Below are positions 25,552-34,023 of a stretch of DNA of 64,000 bases, piece after piece. A program made the position numbers and the translations under genes. Each line of letters starts with the position of its first letter. Position 1 is the stretch's first letter. The notes under the pieces are model-generated. The model was not told the DNA's origin and searched no databases. It saw only the letters and a list, made by a program, of their open reading frames with translations. The stretch lies in NCBI GenBank assembly GCA_964515905.1, contig CAZEWK010000045.1, positions 1 to 64,000 on the forward strand, given 5' to 3'. Origin of the DNA: GCA-2712985 sp964515905. Its GTDB lineage: Bacteria > Pseudomonadota > Alphaproteobacteria > UBA7887.

Positions 25552-26625
25552 TTATAATTTCCGTATTTTTTCGACATGCTCTACGACCTTCACCATAAGA
25601 CGCGGGAAGGCCTCAGATCTTAAATTTTTTCTTGAACACCAGAAGGTGCCTTCAGGTTTAATTTCTGACTTGGCAGATATTATCTCTAATTCTAGGTCAA
25701 AATGGGAAAAGCTATGGGTAATTTGGCCAACGATGGGTTCCCAGGATATAGGGAGTGGTGATTGGGTGCGTACCGAGCGCTCAGAGAGCTTTCTATCTTG
25801 CCATTCTGTATTCGGTATTTCTATCATTCCTGCGAGCATACCTTTTTCAGGCCTCTTCCTTAGTACAATTGCACCGTCTGAACGTTCAATCCAATAAATT
25901 ATCCCATACCTTCGCCGGTTTTTACCTTTTAATTTTCTTTTTGGATAGTTTTCAGGATTGCCGTCACTCCAGGCCTTGCAGATATTTTTCCACGGGCATT
26001 TTTGGCAGTTTGGTTTGCGCGGTTTGCAAATTGTGGCACCCAAATCCATTATGGCTTGTGCATAATCACCTGGTCGGCGCAAGGAAGTAAGGGAGGCAGC
26101 AAGTGCCCTAATTTTAGGACTATTCGCAGGTAATGGAACATCTATGCGATACAGGCGGGAAATCACTCGTCGAACATTTCCATCAACTACTGCGCTTGGT
26201 TGGTTGTATCCGATCGCCATAATTGCGTTCGCTGTGTATAGACCGATACCTGGGAGGGCTATCAACTCTTCCTCAGTTTTCGGGAATATTCCTCCATATT
26301 TTTGAGCAACTATTTTAGCGCAAGCGTGCAGATTTCTTGCACGAGTGTAATACCCAAGTCCGGCCCACGCCTTTAAGACATCGTGCTGTGTTGCGGTAGC
26401 CAGTTCCTGAATAGTAGGCCACTGATTCAGAAAATCTTCATAGTAAGAGCAAACCGTGACAGTCCTCGTTTGTTGCAACATGATCTCACTAAGCCAAATG
26501 TTGTAAACATCTGGTTTGTCACCAAAGTGTGACCGCCAAGGAAAGTCCCTTTTGTTACGATCATACCAGTTCAATAATGATAGAGTAGCACTCCTAAGTC
26601 TTGGGTTTTGGTCCAGTTTTAACAT
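25552..26625 (-). CDS. mutY: A/G-specific adenine glycosylase
   Basis: A 357-residue MutY that excises adenine mispaired with 8-oxoguanine. The catalytic Glu lies in SEIMLQQTR, the helix-hairpin-helix is LPGIGLYTANAI, and the catalytic Asp is in AVVDGNVRRV. The 4Fe-4S ligands are C-x6-C-x2-C-x5-C within CKPRKPNCQKCPWKNIC. The C-terminal NUDIX-like domain (about 230-350) recognises 8-oxoG. It is divergent from the DUF721/DsbA genes, a common alphaproteobacterial order before smc. Confidence 0.95.
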   Translation of the reverse strand: MLKLDQNPRLRSATLSLLNWYDRNKRDFPWRSHFGDKPDVYNIWLSEIMLQQTRTVTVCSYYEDFLNQWPTIQELATATQHDVLKAWAGLGYYTRARNLHACAKIVAQKYGGIFPKTEEELIALPGIGLYTANAIMAIGYNQPSAVVDGNVRRVISRLYRIDVPLPANSPKIRALAASLTSLRRPGDYAQAIMDLGATICKPRKPNCQKCPWKNICKAWSDGNPENYPKRKLKGKNRRRYGIIYWIERSDGAIVLRKRPEKGMLAGMIEIPNTEWQDRKLSERSVRTQSPLPISWEPIVGQITHSFSHFDLELEIISAKSEIKPEGTFWCSRKNLRSEAFPRLMVKVVEHVEKIRKL

Positions 26626-26714
26626 TCTCGAACCGGCCTTAATGAATTGAAAATTTGTTGTTTATAGCAATCATTTGCCTTAGCACGTAATTATGGTTAT
26701 TGAAAATCTCTACA

Positions 26715-27014
26715 ATGCCGTATAAGCCAGCACGTCTGTCTCAGATGGTTCCACTGCTTACCCGGAATATTTTTCGAGAGCGGGGGTTTCACCAAGCGTC
26801 TATCCTAACGAACTGGGCGGATATCGTCGGTCCCGAATGGGCGTCTCGTAGTTGCCCAGAAAAAATATCACTAAGAGGTGTCTTGACTTTACGTGTAGAT
26901 GGCCCGATCGCATTGGAAATTCAGCACCTTGAACCTCAGATTATAGAACGTATTGCGACACACTTTGGTTATAAAGCTGTTGTAAAAATACACATCCGTC
27001 AAGGACCTCTTTGA
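26715..27014 (+). CDS. DUF721 protein
   Basis: A 99-residue DUF721 (DciA-like) protein. It carries the family core FRERGFHQASILTNWADIVGPEWA, followed by a strand-rich half (GVLTLRVDGPIALEIQHLEPQII). Some family members load or assist the replicative helicase; that role is not shown here. An in-frame TTG at 26700 would add five residues, but family members begin close to MPYKPARLSQ, so the ATG is preferred. It lies between mutY and the DsbA-like gene. Confidence 0.85.
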   Translation: MPYKPARLSQMVPLLTRNIFRERGFHQASILTNWADIVGPEWASRSCPEKISLRGVLTLRVDGPIALEIQHLEPQIIERIATHFGYKAVVKIHIRQGPL

Positions 27015-27051
27015 ATACTTATAACTCTTGAGTAGGAGTGAGGCCCAGCGT

Positions 27052-27087
27052 ATGTTTTACCAGTATTACTCTTCTGAGGCGGATTAA
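27052..27087 (+). CDS. Eleven-codon upstream ORF abutting the DsbA-like gene
   Basis: An ATG at 27052 with AGGAGTGAGG upstream opens an 11-codon frame (MFYQYYSSEAD) whose TAA directly touches the ATG of the DsbA-like gene in the same frame. It may be a leader peptide giving translational coupling, or chance. The downstream gene also has its own GAGG. Confidence 0.2.
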   Translation: MFYQYYSSEAD

Positions 27088-27672
27088 ATGGTATATAAAA
27101 CAATATTATCCTTAACTGTTACCCTCGTCCTTTTATCGTGGGCCGTTGGATCTAGTGCGCTGGAAGAGCCTGTCCTTGGCGATCCAGAGGCGCCCGTCAC
27201 GATCATTGAATTTGCCTCATTGAGTTGTCCGCATTGCGCTGCGTTTCACAAGGAGCGCTTCCCGTGGCTTAAGAAGCATTTTATTGATACTGGTAAGGTC
27301 AAGTTTATTTTTAAGGATTTCCCACTAAATAGGGCGGCCTTATTAGGTTCCATGATAGCTCATTGTGCGGAACCCCATCAATATTTTGCGTATCTATCAC
27401 TATTGTTTGAGAGACAAGAGAATTGGGCATTCTCAGAGCCTGTTGAGCGTGGTCTAGCGGCTCTGGTGCAATTAGCTGGAATGGGCAAGGCACGCTTTGA
27501 CAGTTGCGTAAAAGATGAAGCATTAGCAGATGAAATAATACAGTCACGCCTGGATTCCCAAAACAAATACGATATCGAATCGACCCCTAGTTTTTCTATC
27601 GGTAATGCACTTATTACCGGGGTACCCACTGAGGAAAAGCTCTCCGCTTTGATTGCCGAAGCGGCCAAATGA
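27088..27672 (+). CDS. DsbA-family thiol-disulfide oxidoreductase
   Basis: A 194-residue periplasmic DsbA/DsbG-like thioredoxin-fold protein. The signal peptide covers residues 1-25 (ending GSSALEE), GDPEAPVTIIEFASLSCPHC places the redox CPHC at 47-50, and STPSFSIGNALITGVP supplies the cis-Pro and the C-terminal strand. It oxidises or isomerises disulfides in exported proteins. GAGG lies eight bases before the ATG. A location between DUF721 and smc is usual in this bacterial group. A DsbD-like reductase is encoded at 42 kb. Confidence 0.9.
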   Translation: MVYKTILSLTVTLVLLSWAVGSSALEEPVLGDPEAPVTIIEFASLSCPHCAAFHKERFPWLKKHFIDTGKVKFIFKDFPLNRAALLGSMIAHCAEPHQYFAYLSLLFERQENWAFSEPVERGLAALVQLAGMGKARFDSCVKDEALADEIIQSRLDSQNKYDIESTPSFSIGNALITGVPTEEKLSALIAEAAK

Positions 27673-27709
27673 CATAGATCCAGTCATTAATCATGACCAC
27701 AACGCAAAT

Positions 27710-27739
27710 TTTAGTGGCTGTGGAACGATATTTAGTGGC
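27710..27739. repeat. Nine-base direct repeat before smc
   Basis: TTTAGTGGC occurs at 27710-27718 and 27731-27739, 21 bases apart (two helical turns), in the 163-base gap before smc. The spacing would suit a dimeric regulator, but no factor can be named. Confidence 0.25.
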
Positions 27740-27835
27740 CATATGGTGTTGAAACACGATATATTGTATATATGAGATTATAGCAGCATGATCGTTCTGA
27801 GGATGACATGCGACTGAAAAGGGCGAAAATATAGA

Positions 27836-30800
27836 GTGCATTTCTCACGTCTCAAGCTCAACGGTTTTAAATCGTTTGTAGATCCCACTGAACTCCTCAT
27901 TGAGCCGGGTCTGACAGGCATTGTTGGCCCTAACGGGTGCGGTAAATCAAACCTGGTTGAGGCGCTGCGCTGGGTAATGGGAGAAAATTCTGCTAAGCAA
28001 ATTCGTGGGAATGAAATGGACGATGTTATTTTTTCGGGTACATCATCTCGTCCAGCACGAAATAACGCCGCGGTGGAGTTGCACCTTGAGAACCCAGATC
28101 GGGATGCGCCGGCGGCATACAACGATGGAAAGCCCTTAACGGTATCTCGTCATATACAACGAGGATTAGGCTCGGCATATCGGATCAATTCGGGGGAGGT
28201 GCGTGCGAAGGATCTACAGCTCTTATTTGCTGATGCTTCTACTGGAGCCCGTTCTACAGCAATAGTTAGTCAAGGGCAGGTAGGAGCTGTAATAAACGCA
28301 AAACCTGAGAAACGCCGCCATCTGCTGGAAGAAGCTGCGGGGATAACAGGATTGCGCTCACGCAGACACGAAGCGGAACTTCGTTTGCGCGCTGCAGAAG
28401 GAAATGTTGAGCGTTTAAATGATGTCGTAGTGGCGTTGCAAGAACAGCTCCAGAATTTAAAACGTCAAGCTCGTCAGGCGTCTCGTTATAGGAGTCTTAG
28501 TGGCCGAATTCGAAAAGCTGAAGCAATGTTGCTCTATAGCCGATGGTTAGCGAGTGATGTAGAAGTGAAGGAGACGTCTCGGGAATTGTCTGAAATCGCT
28601 CGGATTGTCTTAGAGCGCTCTCGAAAGTCCGCAAAAATGGCGACAAGTCAAGCCGAAGCTGCAGGTGCACTGCCAGAGTTACGTGAGGGTGAGTCAAAAG
28701 CTGCAGTACAAGTCCAAAGGTTGGTGGTTGAGGTGGAGAGATTGGATGATGAGGCGAAACGGTTGGAAGATCTAGGCCAAAGCCTTACTGATCAGATAAG
28801 CGTTGTGGTTTCAGACATCGAGCGAGAAAAAAAATTACAAGGTGATGCTACGACCCGAATTACAGATCTTACAGCAGAAACGGACATACTACTTTCTCAA
28901 ACCTCAGATGAATTAAATGTGAAAAATGAGTTTGATATGCGGGTGGCGGGTGCAAGGCGGAAAGTGGATGATCAGGAGGCTCGTGTAGCAGCATTAACAG
29001 AACACGTTGCGGCGGCTAATATTAGCCGTGCTGGGTTAGAACAAAAATATTCTGAGATAGAAGAACGTTTAAACAGATTAAGATCGCAATCGACGGAAAC
29101 GAAGCAAGAGGAAAGCTCTCTTCAGGAACTCTGTAAGAAGTTGGAAAATCTCGCTGATCCCACCCAAGTTGAGGGATTGAGAAACCAAGCTGACTTACTT
29201 CGTAAAGTCCTGGAAGAAACAGTAAGGTCTAGAACATACACGGAGCAGGAACTTGAAGTTGTCCGGTCAAAAGAATTTGAAACGCGCCAAACACTAATGG
29301 ACGCTGTTGCGGAAAAAACTCAGCTTGCTGCCGAACTAAAAGCTTTATCGGAAATCGCTAACAAGTCTGCCAACTTAACAATCGATGGGCAAGGACAACC
29401 CACACTGTTTGAGAAATTGAAAATAAAGGACGGTTATGTTGCTGCTTTGGCTGCTGCTTTGGGGGACGACCTATGTGCCACACTTGACGGGAATTCGCCC
29501 ATTTCTTGGCGGCAATTAAAGTTACAACATCCAGTTCCAGAAATGATCAAAGGAGTCCGTCCATTATCAGAATGTGTTGTGGGCCCCGAGGTTCTGTCTG
29601 TTCGGTTGAGTCAGATTGGTGTCGTTGACAGTTTTGAAGAGGGCCAGACTAAAGCGAGTCAGCTTAACTACGGCCAGCGGTTAGTTACCGCCGCTGGAGA
29701 TTTGTGGCGTTGGGATGGGTATTTTGTTCGCGCATCGGCTTTGCCCAATAAAACCTCAGAAATGCGCAGGCGTGACCGAATAAATCAACTGGCAAACTTG
29801 GTGGACAAAGCCAATGCTATTCATCAGTCTTCAGTTCAAGACCACCTATTCGCTAAGAAATCTTTCGATGATACTCGTATAAAAGCGGAAGAATTAAGAA
29901 GGAGTGAATTGGAGCTCCGAACGAAATCGTTGTCGGCAGACGATGCCCTTGCGGAACGGAGAGAAGAAATTGCTAGCACAGTAGAGTCATTGGCGAATCA
30001 TAGAGCAAGATTAGAAATTCTAAAGACTTTTGCCTCTAGAATCCAAATTGATCAAAGAAGTGCGGAGGATGATCTTCAACTTGTTGAAAAAGAAATTGCT
30101 GAGTTGCCATCATCAACTAGAGAGACTGAATTGCTAGGCGAAGCTCGTAGTTCCCTGGTTCAACTACGCCAGCATTTAGAAGGAGAGTTACGTAGCCAAG
30201 AGAAGGTTAACCAGGAACAGGAGGCGCGTTCTGATCGCTTGGTGTCTATCCAAAAGGAACTTTCCTTGTGGAAGGAGCGTGACGCAGGGGCCGGGCTTCA
30301 GGTGGATTCGTTGATATCTCGGCACAGAGATTTGAACGAGCGATATGAAGCAATCAGAGTTCAGCCGGAGCAGTTAAAGTCACGTCGTTTGGCCCTAATT
30401 GGATCGACGACTGAGGCGGAGAAAAGGCGCAAGATGGCTGCTGATAAGTTAGTTGAAGCAGAGTTTTATCTGAATAAAAGTGAGGATGAGTTGCGCCAAG
30501 CAAACAATGCCTTGGCAGAAAGTCGCGAGGCAAAAGCTAGAATAGAAGGCAAGAGAGACCAAGCTGTAGCATTGCAAGCTGTAGAAGTTCAACAGATACA
30601 GGAAAGGTTAGGTTGTGAACCGGAGGGTGCGCTGGAGCTAGCGGAATTAACATCGTCCGACCAGTTGCCCGAATTGGGAGCGGTCGAAAGGCAAATGGAT
30701 CGTTTGCATCGTGAGCGCGAGAATATGGGATCAGTGAATTTGAGGGCTGAGGAGGAGTCATCAGAATTATCAGTCCAAATTGAGACACTGGAGACAGAAC

Positions 30801-31351
30801 GGACCGATCTAATTTCGGCCATTTCACGATTGCGGAACGGAATCGCAACTCTAAATCGGGAAGGTCGTCAGCGTCTTCGCGAGGCATTTGAGGAAGTAAA
30901 TAGACACTTCGAGGTACTATTTGTTCGATTGTTTGGTGGCGGAAGAGCGAAGTTGGCACTAGTTGGCAATGATGATCCGCTGGAAGCAGGTTTGGAAATA
31001 ATGGCTAGTCCCCCTGGAAAAAGACTTCAATCACTCTCGCTTCTTTCTGGAGGGGAAAAGGCTCTAGCTGCTCTTTCTTTGCTATTTGCGGTATTTCTTA
31101 CAAAACCGGCGCCTATTTGTGTTTTAGACGAGGTAGATGCTCCCTTAGACGATTCTAATGTGGAACGATTTTGTTCCTTAGTCCATGAGATTGCTGGGCA
31201 CCGGAGGACACGGTTTTTAGTGGTTACCCATCATCGTTTGACGATGGCACGCATGGATCGTTTGTTTGGGGTAACTATGAGCGAGCACGGAGTCTCGCAG
31301 TTGGTTTCGGTTGATCTCAATGGTATGAGTCAACTAAGGGCAGCGGAATAA
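27836..31351 (+). CDS. smc: Chromosome segregation ATPase SMC
   Basis: A 1171-residue SMC with the usual architecture: Walker A GPNGCGKSN (31-39), a first long coiled coil (about 170-500), a hinge (about 510-660), a second coiled coil, and a C-terminal head with signature LSLLSGGEKALAAL (near 1070) and Walker B ICVLDEVDAPLDD (about 1094-1106). It forms the condensin-like complex that compacts and segregates chromosomes. The start is a GTG at 27836; no in-frame ATG lies close before it. No ScpA/ScpB genes are nearby. The atp genes follow on the same strand. Confidence 0.96.
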   Translation: MHFSRLKLNGFKSFVDPTELLIEPGLTGIVGPNGCGKSNLVEALRWVMGENSAKQIRGNEMDDVIFSGTSSRPARNNAAVELHLENPDRDAPAAYNDGKPLTVSRHIQRGLGSAYRINSGEVRAKDLQLLFADASTGARSTAIVSQGQVGAVINAKPEKRRHLLEEAAGITGLRSRRHEAELRLRAAEGNVERLNDVVVALQEQLQNLKRQARQASRYRSLSGRIRKAEAMLLYSRWLASDVEVKETSRELSEIARIVLERSRKSAKMATSQAEAAGALPELREGESKAAVQVQRLVVEVERLDDEAKRLEDLGQSLTDQISVVVSDIEREKKLQGDATTRITDLTAETDILLSQTSDELNVKNEFDMRVAGARRKVDDQEARVAALTEHVAAANISRAGLEQKYSEIEERLNRLRSQSTETKQEESSLQELCKKLENLADPTQVEGLRNQADLLRKVLEETVRSRTYTEQELEVVRSKEFETRQTLMDAVAEKTQLAAELKALSEIANKSANLTIDGQGQPTLFEKLKIKDGYVAALAAALGDDLCATLDGNSPISWRQLKLQHPVPEMIKGVRPLSECVVGPEVLSVRLSQIGVVDSFEEGQTKASQLNYGQRLVTAAGDLWRWDGYFVRASALPNKTSEMRRRDRINQLANLVDKANAIHQSSVQDHLFAKKSFDDTRIKAEELRRSELELRTKSLSADDALAERREEIASTVESLANHRARLEILKTFASRIQIDQRSAEDDLQLVEKEIAELPSSTRETELLGEARSSLVQLRQHLEGELRSQEKVNQEQEARSDRLVSIQKELSLWKERDAGAGLQVDSLISRHRDLNERYEAIRVQPEQLKSRRLALIGSTTEAEKRRKMAADKLVEAEFYLNKSEDELRQANNALAESREAKARIEGKRDQAVALQAVEVQQIQERLGCEPEGALELAELTSSDQLPELGAVERQMDRLHRERENMGSVNLRAEEESSELSVQIETLETERTDLISAISRLRNGIATLNREGRQRLREAFEEVNRHFEVLFVRLFGGGRAKLALVGNDDPLEAGLEIMASPPGKRLQSLSLLSGGEKALAALSLLFAVFLTKPAPICVLDEVDAPLDDSNVERFCSLVHEIAGHRRTRFLVVTHHRLTMARMDRLFGVTMSEHGVSQLVSVDLNGMSQLRAAE

Positions 31352-31484
31352 AAATAGAATCGAATTATCCAGTTATTTCAGATATTTATGAGATTTTATG
31401 GGCAGCTTGACAGTATTTCGACCAGCACCTATTGTGCTGCCGTTTTTATGCGGGATTGCACGAGTCGAAGTGCTGGAGTGCGCA

Positions 31485-31790
31485 ATGAACAAAAGTGAAC
31501 TTGACCCCTCAATGGAGCGTCTTGATAGTCAGATTAGTCGACACAAAAGGGCACAAGAGGCGCAAAAAAAAAATGGCCCGTCTGCTTGGGGGCTAGCGTG
31601 GGCGATGCGTCTAACAACAGAGATGCTGGCGGCTATGTTAGTTGGTGGAGTTCTTGGATGGTTAATCGATGGGTGGTTGGGAACACGGCCTTGGCTATTG
31701 ATAGTATTCCTTTTGATAGGAATTATAGCTGGAACGTTGAACGCCTATCGAGCCGCTCGTCGGTTTGAATCGGCTCTTGGGAAAAGATAA
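31485..31790 (+). CDS. atpI: ATP synthase protein I (AtpI)
   Basis: A 101-residue membrane protein with a polar N-terminus and two helices (MLAAMLVGGVLGWLIDGWLG and WLLIVFLLIGIIAGTLNAYR), typical of AtpI, an assembly factor for the c-ring. The frame is open 29 codons further up, but GGAG six bases before the ATG at 31485 marks the start. It heads the Fo operon. A run of ten A residues at 31564-31573 codes for Lys-Lys-Asn and is a potential slippage site. Confidence 0.85.
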   Translation: MNKSELDPSMERLDSQISRHKRAQEAQKKNGPSAWGLAWAMRLTTEMLAAMLVGGVLGWLIDGWLGTRPWLLIVFLLIGIIAGTLNAYRAARRFESALGKR

Positions 31791-31817
31791 TTTTAAATGT
31801 TTTTAAAGGAAAAATGA

Positions 31818-32552
31818 GTGGCGTCGGATCATAGCCCGTTAGAACAGTTTGCAATAAAAAGGCTTGTGGACCTAGATATTGGTGGCATAGACGTTTCTTT
31901 TACTAATTCTGCCGCCATGATGGTAATAGCGGTTATTTGCATTACCACATTCTTAATGATTGGTACCAGACGTCACGCTATGGTTCCAGGGCGCTGGCAA
32001 TCAGTGGTTGAATTGGCGTATGAGCTTGTCGCCAAAAGTGTGCGTGATAATATTGGCACGGAAGGGCGGCCGTACTTTCCATTTATTTTCAGCCTTTTTA
32101 TGTTTTTGCTTTTCTGTAATGTCCTTGGACTCATACCGTATAGCTTCACAGTTACAAGTCATATAATCGTGACATTTGTATTTGCGGGTGTGATTTTTGT
32201 AGGAGTTACTATACTTGGGTTTGTTCGTCATGGACTCAAGTTTTTTAGTCTCTTTTTCCCCCCAGGGGTACCAATATATCTCGCTCCATTGCTGGTGCCT
32301 ATTGAATTCGTTTCCTACCTGTCACGTCCGATCAGTCTTTCAGTCCGACTAGCTGCGAATATGATGGCTGGACATACGATGCTGAAGGTGTTTGCGGGCT
32401 TTGTGGTTGCTTTGGGGTTAGTTGGAGTGGCACCACTAGTCTTTATTGTATTATTATATGCTCTAGAAACGTTGATAGCGTTTTTGCAGGCGTACGTATT
32501 CGCTGTACTGACGTGTCTCTACATTAACGATGCAATACATTTACATCACTAA
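31818..32552 (+). CDS. atpB: ATP synthase Fo subunit a
   Basis: A 244-residue membrane subunit forming the proton half-channels. The essential Arg lies in RPISLSVRLAANMMAGH, followed by the C-terminal helix ALETLIAFLQAYVFAVLTCLYINDA. The N-terminal SPLEQFAIKRLVDLDIGG is the usual alphaproteobacterial beginning, so the GTG at 31818 is the start. An ATG four bases earlier is out of frame and hits a stop after six codons, and might compete for ribosomes behind AAAGGA. Confidence 0.95.
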   Translation: MASDHSPLEQFAIKRLVDLDIGGIDVSFTNSAAMMVIAVICITTFLMIGTRRHAMVPGRWQSVVELAYELVAKSVRDNIGTEGRPYFPFIFSLFMFLLFCNVLGLIPYSFTVTSHIIVTFVFAGVIFVGVTILGFVRHGLKFFSLFFPPGVPIYLAPLLVPIEFVSYLSRPISLSVRLAANMMAGHTMLKVFAGFVVALGLVGVAPLVFIVLLYALETLIAFLQAYVFAVLTCLYINDAIHLHH

Positions 32553-32605
32553 TTTCGGTTGGGTTCATTTAAATTGTTAATCATAAATTAAGGGATAAGA
32601 AACTC

Positions 32606-32830
32606 ATGGATGTTGAAGCGGCAAAATTGATAGGTGCTGGTTTAGCTACGATTGGTGTAGCCGGGGCTGGCGTTGGAATTGGTACTATATTTGGGCATTA
32701 TGTTGCGGGTGGTATCCGGAACCCAGCGGCTGCTCCTCGGATGTTCGGCAATGTTTTGTTGGGCTTTGCGCTTACTGAAGCAGTAGCATTATACGCTCTC
32801 GTAATGGCATTTCTGATTTTGTTTGGCTAA
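32606..32830 (+). CDS. atpE: ATP synthase Fo subunit c
   Basis: A 74-residue two-helix proteolipid. The first helix is glycine-rich (LATIGVAGAGVGIGTIFG), the polar loop is RNPAAAPRM, and the proton-carrying Glu is in FALTEAVALYALVMAF. It forms the rotor ring. No sodium-binding signature is evident, so a proton-driven enzyme is expected. It sits between atpB and the b' gene with short gaps of about 50 bases. Confidence 0.96.
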   Translation: MDVEAAKLIGAGLATIGVAGAGVGIGTIFGHYVAGGIRNPAAAPRMFGNVLLGFALTEAVALYALVMAFLILFG

Positions 32831-32881
32831 GAATAATGTCAATGTTTAGTTCGTTGGTGCCAGATCTGAGAGAGACATAAC

Positions 32882-33367
32882 ATGCCCCAAATGGAGTTTG
32901 CAGATTATGTGCCACAAATAGTGTGGCTCGTTCTCACCTTCTTAGTACTTTATGTTTTGATGGCGAAGCTAGCACTGCCACGTATCACAGATATCATGGA
33001 GTCTCGTCAGCGTCGTTTGGATCAAGATATAGAGATGGCTGAAAAGCTCAGAGATGAGGCTAAATTGGCTTTAGCTGAATATGACGAAGCAATTATTTCA
33101 GCAAAAGCTGAGGCTGAGCTAATCGTAGCTGAGGCGCGCGAAAATATACAACAAGAAAGTCAGCAACGTATTCTAGAGCTCAACAGGCGAATGGAAACGT
33201 TAGTTGCGGAAAGCGATGCCAGAATACAGGAGACCATGAAGCGAGCCGTGGACGAGCAATTAGAGGCAGCAATCCAGTCAGCTCGCGCAGTTACGGAAAG
33301 GCTAACTGGGCTTAAAATAACGGAGACTGATGCTAGAACCGCTGTAGAATCATTGCATGGGTCTTGA
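32882..33367 (+). CDS. atpG: ATP synthase Fo subunit b'
   Basis: A 161-residue b'-type stalk subunit: an N-terminal membrane helix (QIVWLVLTFLVLYVLMAK) followed by LPRITDIMESRQRRLDQDIEMA and a long charged alpha-helix. Paired b and b' genes are typical of alphaproteobacteria and phototrophs. It forms the peripheral stator with subunit b. In this group the gene is called atpG or atpF'; it is not the F1 gamma subunit. Confidence 0.92.
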   Translation: MPQMEFADYVPQIVWLVLTFLVLYVLMAKLALPRITDIMESRQRRLDQDIEMAEKLRDEAKLALAEYDEAIISAKAEAELIVAEARENIQQESQQRILELNRRMETLVAESDARIQETMKRAVDEQLEAAIQSARAVTERLTGLKITETDARTAVESLHGS

Positions 33368-33375
33368 GGGAAAGT

Positions 33376-33873
33376 ATGGGTCAATTTTTTGAAAATCCAG
33401 AGACTTGGGTCCTGGTGGCATTCATTATCTTTGTTGGACTGGTGTCAAAAAAAGCATATTTGAAAATTGCCGTGGCTTTGGATGCACGGGCGTCCCGAAT
33501 CAAGGATGAATTAGACGATGCCACGCGGTTGCGTGAGGAAGCACAAGGGTTGCTCTCCAAGTATGAGCAACAACAACGAGATGTTGTTCAAGAAACGGAA
33601 CAGATGGTAAGTCGCGCTCGTCGAGATAGCGAACTTATGGTAAAGGAGGCTAAAGAGCGTCTTGAGGAACAACTTGTACAAAGGGAAAAGCAGGCACTAC
33701 AGAATATTAACAGGGCAGAAACTCAACTTGTAAAAGAGCTTCGTTCAATGTCCGCTGAAATGGCAGTACGGGCAGCGGAAACGTTAATTAAAGATAATCT
33801 TGGTTTGCCCCAAGCTCAAAAGTTGATTGATAATACGATTGCAGAGTTGCCGGTCCATCTAAAGCCCAGGTAG
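33376..33873 (+). CDS. atpF: ATP synthase Fo subunit b
   Basis: A 165-residue b subunit with one N-terminal helix (TWVLVAFIIFVGLVSKKAY) and a long charged coiled coil rich in Glu, Gln and Arg. The ATG at 33376 is preceded by GAGGGA; a TTG at 33364 overlapping the b' stop would add four residues. It is the last gene of the Fo operon. The F1 genes are not in the window, matching the split arrangement usual in alphaproteobacteria. Confidence 0.92.
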   Translation: MGQFFENPETWVLVAFIIFVGLVSKKAYLKIAVALDARASRIKDELDDATRLREEAQGLLSKYEQQQRDVVQETEQMVSRARRDSELMVKEAKERLEEQLVQREKQALQNINRAETQLVKELRSMSAEMAVRAAETLIKDNLGLPQAQKLIDNTIAELPVHLKPR

Positions 33874-33915
33874 AAGTGGAGTATCGTCAAGAGACACCTG
33901 ATTTTCTGAGGGCGA

Positions 33916-33952
33916 CCGGTATAAGCTATTGTTTACAGCTGAACCGGGTTTT
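33916..33952 (+). terminator. Probable terminator of the Fo operon
   Basis: CCGGT (33916-33920) pairs with ACCGG (33943-33947), and AGCT (33924-33927) pairs with AGCT (33937-33940), giving an interrupted hairpin, followed by GTTTT. It lies in the 150-base gap between the convergent atp and gcv operons. The U-tract is short. Confidence 0.4.
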
Positions 33953-34023
33953 AGGTAGAAATTTAGACTAGCTAACAGAATTAAAATAAGTTTAAGAGCT
34001 AAAGGCTGGATTGGCATTCATTT

